From contig CAUAFT010000005.1 of assembly GCA_958428365.1 (NCBI GenBank), positions 124,001 to 188,000 of the forward strand: a stretch of 64,000 nucleotides of DNA. The letters run 5' to 3'. The translations under genes were made by a program, and so were the position numbers. The DNA comes from an uncultured Lachnospiraceae bacterium (lineage in GTDB: Bacteria; Bacillota; Clostridia; Lachnospirales; Lachnospiraceae). The notes under the pieces were generated by a model. That model saw nothing but the letters and a program-made list of their open reading frames with translations. It made no database searches and was not told the origin of the DNA. Numbering within the stretch: position 1 is the first letter of the stretch; every line of letters begins with the position of its first letter. This document shows, in pieces, positions 32,421-40,106 of this stretch.

Positions 32421-33509
32421 CTAAAACAGGTAATGTCCAATGGTTGCAAGGATATAGACCAGAACACTGCAGATTGCCGTAAGTCCCAGAGACCAGCTCC
32501 AATACGCCTTCTTATCCACCGGGAGATCTCCCACGAATTTTCCCGTCTGTCCATTCATGGCAAAGGTGAACCGCTCTCCCTTCCAGGTAGTATTCAATAT
32601 CCACACCGGATACAGGGCATACTTCGCCGTTCCCTCATGCAGGCTGATATTGCTTCTCTCCGGCATCACTCCCTGATAACCGTGGATCGTGGACGCAAAA
32701 GCCTCCTGCGTGCTGCGGCGTATTCTCTCGTTAGCTCTCTCAATACTATCCTCCGCGGTGACGTCATATTTATCCGCCAGATATCCGGCAAGATATGCCG
32801 TCTGAAAATCCACCGCCTCAGAAAAATCGTAAGGTTCTATGGATTCCATCAACGCATCCTCCATCCGGGTGGAACCATCCACCGGAACCCTCTCATATTC
32901 CATGTTTCCCGCCCGCAGGATCTTGTAATAACTGGTTTCCGTATAGTTATAGTCTCCGCTTCTCCAGTATCTCACTCTGGTTCCGTTATACCAGATCTTT
33001 GCGTCTGCCTTTGCGTCAAAGAGCCAGAACGGCACATAGATCCCCCTGATCTCATCAATATGGTTCTCATCCTTAAAAACTTTCGGCATCAGGCGTTTTC
33101 CTTTCAGGTAATTTTTGTACGCCTCCTTCGCCTCCTTTTTATCCAACTTAAAAGGTATCACATAATCCGGGCGCAGATCCCCTGATAAACGCTTCGTCAT
33201 TACCACCTGATTTCCACAGTAGGGACAGCTTGTGGCCGCTGTATTCTCATCCGTCACGATCTCTCCGCCGCAGGATTCGCAGGTATAGACTCCCATGCTC
33301 TCCATCTCGCCATCCTGCCATTCGCTTCCCATCATCGTATCCCAGGTCATGTCGTCCTGCGGTTCTTTTTCCAATTCGTCATCGTACTCTTTGAGAGCTT
33401 CCATGTCCACTTCCGTATCGCAATAGGGACATTTCATCTTCTGTACGCTGCTGTTAAATTCCAGCGCTCCTCCGCAGGCAGGACATTTATATTCCATTAC
33501 CTCTGCCAT
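32421..33509 (-). CDS. Zinc-ribbon membrane protein (YdjG-like)
   Basis: This 362-residue protein has two N-terminal zinc ribbons (YKCPACGG...KCPYCD and YTCESCGG...SCPYCGNQV), a central soluble region of about 200 residues with several Trp/Tyr-rich strands (FWLFDAKADAKIWYNG) and a C-terminal membrane helix (about 340-358). Such TFIIB-type zinc-ribbon proteins accompany SPFH and TPM proteins in Bacillus ydjGHI-type operons and are thought to scaffold a membrane complex under envelope stress. It lies between the SPFH gene (23 bases) and the TPM gene (10 bases). Confidence 0.85.
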   Translation of the reverse strand: MAEVMEYKCPACGGALEFNSSVQKMKCPYCDTEVDMEALKEYDDELEKEPQDDMTWDTMMGSEWQDGEMESMGVYTCESCGGEIVTDENTAATSCPYCGNQVVMTKRLSGDLRPDYVIPFKLDKKEAKEAYKNYLKGKRLMPKVFKDENHIDEIRGIYVPFWLFDAKADAKIWYNGTRVRYWRSGDYNYTETSYYKILRAGNMEYERVPVDGSTRMEDALMESIEPYDFSEAVDFQTAYLAGYLADKYDVTAEDSIERANERIRRSTQEAFASTIHGYQGVMPERSNISLHEGTAKYALYPVWILNTTWKGERFTFAMNGQTGKFVGDLPVDKKAYWSWSLGLTAICSVLVYILATIGHYLF

Positions 33510-33532
33510 ATGTATCTTCTCTCTTTCGTTTT

Positions 33533-34879
33533 TTATTTTCTATCGTTTTCATCGAACGGGTCTCCGCATTCCGGACAGAACTTCGGCGGATCGTACGGGT
33601 CCTCCGGTTCCCACCCGCATTTGTCGCAGCGGTATAACGGCTCCTCTGCCGGCTTTGGCTGTCCGCATTCGGAACAGAATTTTCCCTTGTTCATAGTTCC
33701 GCAGGTACACTTCCAGCCTGCCTCCGGTCGCTTTCCTCCGCACTCGGTACAGAACTTTCCTGTGTTGACAGCTCCACAGATACACTTCCAACTGCCGCCA
33801 GAGGATGCAGTCCCATAATTATGCAAAGCCTGGTTCTGCTGTATCTGCTCCTGCTGTACCTGGGCTTTTTGCTGCGCCCCCATCTCATAAAGACTCTGGG
33901 GATTCATGCCCCCCGCCTGATTCAGCATTCCCATGCCCATAAATCCGGTCATGGCTCCGCTCTCATTTGCCGCTGCGGCTCTCATGGCATCTGCCTGTGC
34001 TCCTGTCAGAGTAGCAGCCGCCATAGTCGGATCCTTCATGATCGCAATGCGCTGCGCCTGCTTAATCAGCTCCGTATCCTCCTCCGGCAGGGTCACGGAG
34101 TTCATGGCAATGGATACGATGGTAAGTCCCCGTAATTCAGACCATTTTTTTGTCAATGCCTCATTCATGGCAGAGCATAATTCCTCCACATGGCCCGGAA
34201 TGGCATTCGGCCGGATCTCCATTTCGGAAATTTTTGCAAATGCCGGTTGGAGGGCGCTGATGAACTCTGTTTTTAACTGGGTGTCAATATCCTCTGTAGT
34301 GTATTCCGTCTCTACGTTTCCGCACACATTGGTATAAAATAAAAGCGGATCTGTGATCTTATAGGAATAAACGCCGTTACAGCGGATCGATACGTCGATA
34401 TCAAGTCCAATGTTGCGGTCTACCACCCGGAATGGAATCGGGTTTGCCGTTCCAAATTTATTATCTATTAATTCTTTGGTATTAAAATAATAGACCCTCT
34501 GGTCTTTTCCCGTGTCTCCGCCATAGGTAAATCTTTTTCCGATGGTCTTGAAAGTATTTATGATTCCTTCTCCTAAATTTCCGGTAAAAACGCTTGGTTC
34601 TGTGGACGTGTCATAAGTATATTCACCCGGCTCCGCACAGACCTCCACAATTTTTCCCTGTTCCACGATCATCATACACTGTCCGTCTGCCACTGCAATT
34701 CCCGAACCACTGGAGATGATATTGTCGTTTCCTTTCTTATTGGAAGAACGGGAGGTAACCTGTTTTTTTCCCCTGGTGACCAGAACCTCTTTGTCTAAGG
34801 ATTCGCAATAAAAAAATTCTTTCCATTGATCTGCAAGGGTTCCGCCTGTTGCCCCTATTGCTGCTTTGATAAGTCCCAT
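33533..34879 (-). CDS. SPFH-domain protein with three C-terminal zinc ribbons (YdjI-like)
   Basis: This 448-residue protein begins MGLIKAAIGATGGTLADQWKE, the form of the virion-core-protein-like SPFH group (YdjI). The SPFH core spans about 60-270, followed by an Ala/Gln/Met-rich helical stretch (about 280-355). Residues 364-448 hold three zinc ribbons: WKCICGAVNTGKFCTECG, WKCTCGTMNKGKFCSECG and YRCDKCG...FCPECG. YdjI recruits PspA to membranes in Bacillus; no pspA gene is adjacent here. ATG at 34879 follows AAAGGAAAAG. It is the first gene of its operon. Confidence 0.88.
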   Translation of the reverse strand: MGLIKAAIGATGGTLADQWKEFFYCESLDKEVLVTRGKKQVTSRSSNKKGNDNIISSGSGIAVADGQCMMIVEQGKIVEVCAEPGEYTYDTSTEPSVFTGNLGEGIINTFKTIGKRFTYGGDTGKDQRVYYFNTKELIDNKFGTANPIPFRVVDRNIGLDIDVSIRCNGVYSYKITDPLLFYTNVCGNVETEYTTEDIDTQLKTEFISALQPAFAKISEMEIRPNAIPGHVEELCSAMNEALTKKWSELRGLTIVSIAMNSVTLPEEDTELIKQAQRIAIMKDPTMAAATLTGAQADAMRAAAANESGAMTGFMGMGMLNQAGGMNPQSLYEMGAQQKAQVQQEQIQQNQALHNYGTASSGGSWKCICGAVNTGKFCTECGGKRPEAGWKCTCGTMNKGKFCSECGQPKPAEEPLYRCDKCGWEPEDPYDPPKFCPECGDPFDENDRK

Positions 34880-34957
34880 AGTTTCTTTTCCTTTCCCTGG
34901 ATAGTTTGATGAATAACTGATGATCTGACAGTTCAAATCCGCAGTGCCTTTCGGCAA

Positions 34958-34983
34958 GGTATAATGTCTGACGACATTATACC
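34958..34983. promoter_or_regulatory. Perfect 26-bp palindrome overlapping the SPFH operon -10 box (putative operator)
   Basis: GGTATAATGTC (34958-34968) and GACATTATACC (34973-34983) are exact reverse complements around a four-base centre. The left and right arms each contain TATAAT-like sequence, and the minus-strand -10 box lies inside it. Position and symmetry suggest a repressor or activator site. Confidence 0.55.
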
Positions 34984-35005
34984 ATACTTTTACCATTATA
35001 GACAA
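34976..35005 (-). promoter_or_regulatory. Promoter of the SPFH-zinc ribbon-TPM operon
   Basis: Minus-strand TTGTCT (35005-35000) and TATAAT (34981-34976) are 18 bases apart, about 97 bases before the SPFH start. This is sigma-A-like; the TGxAAC/CGTA boxes of an ECF sigma such as sigma W are not seen. Confidence 0.65.
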
Positions 35006-35110
35006 AATCATATGATTTTCTAATGGATAAGACTCCTTATTGGAGAATGATGCTTTTTTCCCCGATTCATGCTATACTACTAATTACTAACATCAAGGAG
35101 ATTTATTTAT

Positions 35111-36124
35111 ATGAAAAAAATACAGATTTCTTTTCTTTTCCTGACTTTGACAGCCATCCTATTCTTGAGTGGCTGCACGAAGAACCAGGAACCCCTGACG
35201 AAAACAGATTTTTATTTTGACACCGTGGTCACCCTGACTCTCTACGATTCCTCAGCGGAGGAAAAATTGGAGGGCTGTTTCGACCTCGCGGACAAGTATG
35301 AAAAGTTGTTAAGCGCCACGGTAAAGGGAAGTGATGTCTGGAACATCAACCATGCAGAGGGCGCTCCGGTAAAGGTATCTGACGAGACCATGACCCTTTT
35401 ACAAAAAGCCATACATTACAGCACGCTCAGCAACGGCTCCTTTGATATCACCATCGGCGCCCTCTCCTCTCTCTGGGATTTTGGAGACCATCAGGGTTCC
35501 GTTCCGTCTCAGGAAGATATTGACACAGCCCTTGCCACCGTGGGCTATGAAAAAATTCAAATCGATGAGGCAGACAAAACCATCACCCTGGCAGATCCCG
35601 ATACCCGTATCGACCTTGGCGGCATTGCCAAGGGATATATCGCAGATCAGATGAAAGTCTATCTGAATAAAAATGGGATCCATGAGGGGATCATCAATCT
35701 GGGAGGCAATGTTCTCACCGTTGGAGAAAAATCCTCCGGCGAAACCTACAAGATCGGCATTCAAAAACCCTTTGATGCCAACGGGGCTTCCATTGCCTCC
35801 GTGGAGATCGGGGACGATTCTCTGGTATCCTCCGGCGTCTATGAGCGCTATTTTGAGACAGATGGAAAACGCTATCACCATATCTTAGATCCTGCCACGG
35901 GATATCCCTACGACAACGAGCTGTTGGGAGTCACCATTATTACAGGCTCTTCTGCCGACGCCGATGCCCTAAGCACCACCTGCTTTGCCCTGGGTCTTGA
36001 GGACGGTATGGCGCTGGTGGAGGATACGGAGGATGTGGAAGCCATTTTCATTACCGATGACTACCAGATACACAAAAGCTCCGGCATTGGAAGAGAGATT
36101 CCATTTAAAAAGACAGCGGATTAA
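35111..36124 (+). CDS. apbE: FAD:protein FMN transferase, lipoprotein
   Basis: This 337-residue enzyme attaches FMN through a phosphoester bond to Thr/Ser in target proteins such as RnfD, RnfG and other FMN-binding domains. A lipoprotein signal ends in LSGC at Cys21, placing it outside the membrane. Family motifs include FDTVVTLTLYD, DLGGIAKGYIAD, INLGGNVLTVG and the metal-site region SSADADALSTTCFALG. AAGGAG precedes the ATG. Rnf genes with S/TGAT flavinylation sites lie 6-8 kb away, so it may flavinylate them. Its last codons lie inside the left direct repeat. Confidence 0.95.
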   Translation: MKKIQISFLFLTLTAILFLSGCTKNQEPLTKTDFYFDTVVTLTLYDSSAEEKLEGCFDLADKYEKLLSATVKGSDVWNINHAEGAPVKVSDETMTLLQKAIHYSTLSNGSFDITIGALSSLWDFGDHQGSVPSQEDIDTALATVGYEKIQIDEADKTITLADPDTRIDLGGIAKGYIADQMKVYLNKNGIHEGIINLGGNVLTVGEKSSGETYKIGIQKPFDANGASIASVEIGDDSLVSSGVYERYFETDGKRYHHILDPATGYPYDNELLGVTIITGSSADADALSTTCFALGLEDGMALVEDTEDVEAIFITDDYQIHKSSGIGREIPFKKTAD

Positions 36125-36134
36125 CCCGCTGTCT
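36101..36134. repeat. Left 34-bp direct repeat (copy of 38592-38625)
   Basis: This stretch is identical to 38592-38625 except for one base (T at 36104, C at 38595). It includes the last codons and stop of apbE and a hairpin, AGACAGCGG with CCGCTGTCT. The segment between the two copies (36135-38591) is AT-rich and holds the lysin and lipoprotein genes. Confidence 0.9.
36112..36134 (-). terminator. Terminator of the lysin-lipoprotein unit (shared with the apbE end)
   Basis: AGACAGCGG and CCGCTGTCT pair around a five-base ATTAA-type loop. The minus strand is followed by TTTTT, so it terminates the lipoprotein transcript well; on the plus strand the T run is interrupted and termination of apbE is weaker. 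Confidence 0.7.
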
Positions 36135-36155
36135 CTATCGTGCTTTTCTCAGCCA

Positions 36156-36794
36156 CTAGGGTGTGTATATATTCGGAACATCCGAGGTCTTATAATATTT
36201 ATATTCTTGGACATCTGAATACTCTTTCCAATCCGAACCTGTAAATTTCACTGTAGCAACATCATCTGTAACACTGATTATTCCGCTAATATCTTTCTCG
36301 CCCAGCTCAGTCGTTGAAAAAGCAATTCCATTCCCTGTATCTTCACCTACACATTCATCCAATTGAATCAATCTGTATATTTTTATTTGAATTTTATATG
36401 TACCATCACTATTCTTTTGTATTTCAAGTCCTGGTTCATCAATATCATATGCAGCATACTCACCCACATATTGATTTTCACTATTCTCAGCCTCTTTATC
36501 ATCTGCAACAGTATCACTGTCTATCTTTTCAGAGTCCTCTTCAACTTCTGTATCAATATTATCCACATTCTGATTCGTGCTCTCTGATTTTTCTTCATTA
36601 TCTCTCGTCATGCTTTGAGCAGTTTCTGTAGTATCTCTTTCTTTTTTCTTATCAGTAACTGATTCTTTATCCTCTTCTCTACTAATTCTCTTATTTGATT
36701 CCGTTACTGTGGTATTTTTGTCAGTAATATTCTCACAGGCAACAAATGAAAATAAAACCAAACACAGGCTCCCTATAAATAAAAATCGTTTCAT
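36156..36794 (-). CDS. Small lipoprotein downstream of the lysin, possible immunity protein
   Basis: A 212-residue predicted lipoprotein: the signal MKRFLFIGSLCLVLFSFVAC puts the lipid on Cys20. Residues 25-110 form a low-complexity Asp/Glu/Ser/Thr linker. The C-terminal domain (about 110-212; QYVGEYAAYDIDEPGLEIQ, then GTYKIQIKIYRL and VATVKFTGSDW) looks like a compact beta fold resembling small calycin-type lipoprotein domains. I recognise no characterised family. It follows the lysin gene by 14 bases. A surface protein that inhibits the lysin (immunity) is a plausible inference. Base composition is markedly AT-rich. Confidence 0.72.
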   Translation of the reverse strand: MKRFLFIGSLCLVLFSFVACENITDKNTTVTESNKRISREEDKESVTDKKKERDTTETAQSMTRDNEEKSESTNQNVDNIDTEVEEDSEKIDSDTVADDKEAENSENQYVGEYAAYDIDEPGLEIQKNSDGTYKIQIKIYRLIQLDECVGEDTGNGIAFSTTELGEKDISGIISVTDDVATVKFTGSDWKEYSDVQEYKYYKTSDVPNIYTP

Positions 36795-36808
36795 TTATTT
36801 CCTCCAGT

Positions 36809-38353
36809 CTATTTCATCATTACATTGTATATTTTACTTGCATTATTTGCTCTAAGTTTTGCTTCCCCATTAGTATCTTTAGGTACTTCATACTTACGAC
36901 AAACCACTTCTCCAGCGCTTCTTGCAGTTTTATCTCCAGATTTCCAAGAAGAGTATACATATGAATATGTTCCTTTTAATTCATCTGCCATAAAGTTAAC
37001 CTCAGCCTTAATGCATTCCTCCATAGTAGGTTTATCTCCTTTCGCATATTTTTGATATGATTTAAGAACTCCTCCTGTACGTGACCCTGTCCACTGAATC
37101 ATTCCCAATCCAAATTTTCCAGCATAACCACTTGCTTTTGCATTATTTTGCAACTTAATTGCGGCGCTTATTCCAACTTCCCGAATAGATTTTCCTGAAA
37201 ATTTATTTCTATAATTATAATTGGAATCCATATATTTAAGATATGCCGGTTCCGCACTGGGATTTGACCTGTAATTTGAACTTTCAAATTTTCCAGGTGT
37301 CCCCTCATTCTGAATATTTCCTAAAACACCTGCCACAAATGCCGGTTCATAATTATCATTTAAAAGCCTTTCCGCTGCCATTATCATTGCTGTCTTTTTA
37401 TCTTGTGATAATCCCAGTGATGTGTCTTTTTTTAAATTCTCTAACATTTTCTGTATTGTTTTTGAGTTACTTGATGGTTTATAATCTATTTTTTCTGTCT
37501 GTCCTGCCCCCTTTTTTAATGCTTTTTTTATTGCATCCTGAGTTTTTTTCCCCACAATACCGTCAGCCTTAAGACCATATGCTTTTTGAAATGCAAGAAC
37601 TGCATTTTTTGTTCCTTTTCCAAATACTCCATCTATCCCTTTTGTATTATATCCTAATTTTGTGAGATTTTTTTGAAGTTCTTTTACCTTTGACCCTTTA
37701 CTTCCTGCTGCAAGAACTCCTTTCTCTTGATAATCTAATGCTTTTTTTATTGCATCCTGGGTCTTGGATCCTACTATACCATCAGTTTCAAGACCACACG
37801 CTTTTTGAAATGCGAGAACTGCATTTTTTGTATCCTTTCCAAATACTCCATCTATCCCTTTTGTATTATATCCTAATTTTGTGAGATTTTTTTGAAGTTC
37901 TTTTACCTTTGACCCTTTACTTCCTACTGTAAGAATTCCTTTCTTTTTACACTCTAATGCTTCTATAATTGCATTTTGGGTCTTAGTTCCAACTATGCCA
38001 TCCGCTTTAAGACCATGTTCTTTTTGAAATTTAATAACCGCATTTTTTGTATCCTTTCCAAATACTCCATCTATTCCTTTTGTACTATATCCTAATTTTG
38101 TGAGATTTTTTTGCAAATCTTTTACCTTTGATCCTCTACTTCCAACTTTTAATGTTGAATTGCTTCCCGAAGATTTAGCAGAAGCACTTGCCTTTTGACT
38201 ACTTAAAGAAAGTATTACGCCTACACTATTTTGATTATTAATAGTTCGATTTTTATTCACACTTACTATCAATACTCCATTTGCTGATGCACTTATATTG
38301 CTTCTTGAATCCAATGGATAATTTCTTAAATTCGCATGATTTATATTAATCAT
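36809..38353 (-). CDS. Peptidoglycan-binding phage tail lysozyme-type lysin
   Basis: This 514-residue protein has no classical signal peptide. Residues 1-60 are an Asn/Ser-rich unknown segment. Three PG_binding_1 domains follow (about 68-134, 141-206, 214-280; each with LQKNLTKLGY, GIDGVFGK and DGIVG). A phage-tail-lysozyme domain spans about 318-512, with FVAGVLGNIQNEGTPGKFES (Glu350 the likely catalytic residue) and GLGMIQWTGSR. It would cleave the glycan strand. GGAG precedes the ATG. The gene is AT-rich, sits between direct repeats and has a leader ORF plus terminator upstream. How it leaves the cell is unclear. Confidence 0.85.
   Translation of the reverse strand: MININHANLRNYPLDSRSNISASANGVLIVSVNKNRTINNQNSVGVILSLSSQKASASAKSSGSNSTLKVGSRGSKVKDLQKNLTKLGYSTKGIDGVFGKDTKNAVIKFQKEHGLKADGIVGTKTQNAIIEALECKKKGILTVGSKGSKVKELQKNLTKLGYNTKGIDGVFGKDTKNAVLAFQKACGLETDGIVGSKTQDAIKKALDYQEKGVLAAGSKGSKVKELQKNLTKLGYNTKGIDGVFGKGTKNAVLAFQKAYGLKADGIVGKKTQDAIKKALKKGAGQTEKIDYKPSSNSKTIQKMLENLKKDTSLGLSQDKKTAMIMAAERLLNDNYEPAFVAGVLGNIQNEGTPGKFESSNYRSNPSAEPAYLKYMDSNYNYRNKFSGKSIREVGISAAIKLQNNAKASGYAGKFGLGMIQWTGSRTGGVLKSYQKYAKGDKPTMEECIKAEVNFMADELKGTYSYVYSSWKSGDKTARSAGEVVCRKYEVPKDTNGEAKLRANNASKIYNVMMK
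37496..38152 (-). repeat. Three 219-bp tandem repeats encoding PG-binding domains
   Basis: The domain-coding units are 73 codons (219 bp) long. Bases 37617-37706 and 37836-37925 are identical over 90 bp, including synonymous positions, so at least one duplication is recent. The third unit (near 38055) is slightly diverged. Confidence 0.85.
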
Positions 38354-38410
38354 TGTTTTTCTCCATTTCTTAATATAATTTTAGTCTTTAGTTAATGAAA
38401 CCTAACTGCA

Positions 38411-38466
38411 ATAAAAAAAGAACATTTTACAATAACTATTTTCGATGCTATTTGCAAAATGCTCTT
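38411..38466 (-). terminator. Terminator in the lysin leader (possible attenuator)
   Basis: On the minus strand, 38466-38449 pairs with 38434-38418 (about 15 of 17 positions), followed by seven T. It lies after the leader ORF and 58 bases before the lysin start, so most transcripts from the upstream promoter should stop here unless relieved. Confidence 0.75.
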
Positions 38467-38490
38467 CTACTCTTTACTTATCCCATTCAT
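38467..38490 (-). CDS. Seven-codon leader ORF upstream of the lysin
   Basis: ATG at 38490 begins MNGISKE and stops at TAG (38467). GAGGGGGAG lies two to ten bases upstream, a very strong ribosome-binding site for so short an ORF. Its stop codon abuts the base of the terminator stem, which is the geometry of translation-coupled attenuation. Whether it is translated is inferred. Confidence 0.45.
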   Translation of the reverse strand: MNGISKE

Positions 38491-38513
38491 AACTCCCCCT
38501 CTATATGTGCTTT

Positions 38514-38542
38514 ATTATACCTCTGTCCAATTTCTTTGTCTA
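38514..38542 (-). promoter_or_regulatory. Promoter of the lysin leader
   Basis: Minus-strand TAGACA (38542-38537) and TATAAT (38519-38514), 17 bases apart. The predicted transcript starts near 38507 and would be about 95 nt if it stopped at the leader terminator. Confidence 0.7.
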
Positions 38543-38591
38543 CCTTTAATTCCATTTTTAGGAAACTTTTCCATATTTTAATTCTGTTTTG

Positions 38592-38625
38592 CCACTTAAA
38601 AAGACAGCGGATTAACCCGCTGTCT
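38592..38625. repeat. Right 34-bp direct repeat (copy of 36101-36134)
   Basis: This copy includes the last codons and stop of the MATE gene (minus strand). On the plus strand it also preserves the apbE-frame codons for P-L-K-K-T-A-D and stop, which supports duplication of one ancestral junction. Confidence 0.9.
38603..38625. terminator. Terminator of the MATE gene
   Basis: The same AGACAGCGG/CCGCTGTCT hairpin as at 36112; on the minus strand it is followed by five T, directly after the MATE stop codon. Confidence 0.75.
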
Positions 38626-39997
38626 TTGTCATATTATTCAACCATACCCCTTTTTTCACCAGCACAAATCCGATGATACACTTAATGATCTCCAGCATCT
38701 GTACCAGGAAATAAACCAGGATCACATTCCAGTCCGTACATCTGGTCAGCAATGTCGCCATCGGAATGCTCACCGCCCACACATAGACGCTGTCAAAGAG
38801 GAAGGTGATTACCGTCTTTCCCCCGGAACGCAGGGTAAAATAGGTGGCGTTCATAAAAGCATACAACGGCATGCACAGCGCCATCACCCAGATCACGCAT
38901 TTTGCAATCTGCTTCACCTCTGCCGTGGTCTGATAGATCTGCGGGAAAAACGGAGCGATCACCGCCATAAGACATCCCCCCACAAGACAGCTCGCCACGG
39001 AGAAAAAGATCAGCTTGCGGTCTGTCTCCACCGCCTCTTCCATCTTTCCGGCACCTAAAAGCTGTCCCACAATAATGGCGATGGCGCTTCCCATGGCAAT
39101 GTAGATAATACTGCATACATTACTCACCGTGGTAGCAATATTGATTCCCGCCACCACCGCCAGACCACGGACGGAATAACACTGTACCAGCTTCGCCATG
39201 CCGCCGGACCACATGGTCTCGTTAAGCAGCAACGGCGTTCCCTTCTTTATCACCTGTTTTACCAGGCTTCCCGGCACATAGAGGGAACGGTAGACTCCCC
39301 GTATAAAAGGATTCTTCTCCGTGTTCCTGTGCGTTGCCAGGATCACCACCAACGCCTCCACACATCTCGCCATCACCGTGGCAATGGCGGCGCCGTATAC
39401 CCCCAGCTTCGGAAGCCCGAACTTCCCAAAGATCAGTCCATAATCCAGTATCATATTCACCAGAACTGCAGCCATACCCGCCTTCATGGGAACCACGGTC
39501 TGTCCCGTCTCCCTCTGGGTTCCCCCATAGGTCTGGGTCAGAGCAAATGGGATCAGACCTGCCATCATAATATGCAGATAATCTCTGGCATAGGCAAAGG
39601 TTCGCTCTGCATCACTTCCAGCCGCATCTCCTCTTAAAAACATACGAATCAGTTCCTCGCCAAAGACCCCGAATACCAGAAACCAGATTCCCACCAACAC
39701 AGCTCCAACCAGCAGTTTGAGCCGGAAGGTATGGCGCACTCCTTCCATGTCCCCGCTTCCATAGTACTGGGCGGTAAAAATTCCAACCCCGGACATTCCT
39801 CCAAAGATACAGAGATTGTATACAAGAATCAACTGATTCACAATGGCGACTCCCGACATCTGCTCCGTGCCGATCTGTCCCACCATAATATTATCCAGCA
39901 GACTTACAAAGTTAGTCAGCCCGTTCTGGATCATCACCGGCACTGCGATCAACAGTACCATCTTATAAAATGCTTTATCTCCTATGTATTTTTTCAT
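38612..39997 (-). CDS. MATE family efflux transporter
   Basis: This 461-residue protein has twelve predicted membrane helices in two homologous halves and exports organic cations or drugs in exchange for Na+ or H+. Family features are the N-terminal MVLLIAVPVMIQNGLTNFVSLLDNIMVG-type segment (seen as residues 12-39), GMSGVGIFTAQYYGSGD and, in the second half, AIAIIVGQLLGAGKMEEA. ATG at 39997 follows GGGAAG; an alternative in-frame ATG at 40021 is possible. The stop lies in the right direct repeat. Substrate cannot be inferred. Confidence 0.92.
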   Translation of the reverse strand: MKKYIGDKAFYKMVLLIAVPVMIQNGLTNFVSLLDNIMVGQIGTEQMSGVAIVNQLILVYNLCIFGGMSGVGIFTAQYYGSGDMEGVRHTFRLKLLVGAVLVGIWFLVFGVFGEELIRMFLRGDAAGSDAERTFAYARDYLHIMMAGLIPFALTQTYGGTQRETGQTVVPMKAGMAAVLVNMILDYGLIFGKFGLPKLGVYGAAIATVMARCVEALVVILATHRNTEKNPFIRGVYRSLYVPGSLVKQVIKKGTPLLLNETMWSGGMAKLVQCYSVRGLAVVAGINIATTVSNVCSIIYIAMGSAIAIIVGQLLGAGKMEEAVETDRKLIFFSVASCLVGGCLMAVIAPFFPQIYQTTAEVKQIAKCVIWVMALCMPLYAFMNATYFTLRSGGKTVITFLFDSVYVWAVSIPMATLLTRCTDWNVILVYFLVQMLEIIKCIIGFVLVKKGVWLNNMTKTAG

Positions 39998-40040
39998 CTT
40001 CTTCCCTTTCGTATTATCCATCAAAAGATTCCGTACACAC

Positions 40041-40089
40041 AAAAAACACTGCCATGTGAATTTCAAAAAAGACCACGGCAGTGTTTTTT
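40041..40089 (-). terminator. Terminator of the rnf operon
   Basis: AAAAAACACTGCC (40041-40053) pairs with GGCAGTGTTTTTT (40077-40089); the minus strand ends in a T run. It lies between the rnfB stop and the MATE start. Confidence 0.85.
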
Positions 40090-40106
40090 GGGAGATTGCT
40101 ATTTAA

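Noticed and set aside
32307..33185. Plus-strand open frame of 292 codons opposite the zinc-ribbon gene
   Set aside because: No RBS or domain; the minus strand has two zinc ribbons in the expected operon.
37496..38152. 219-bp tandem DNA repeats as a possible non-coding satellite
   Set aside because: They are in frame and encode PG_binding_1 domains of the lysin.
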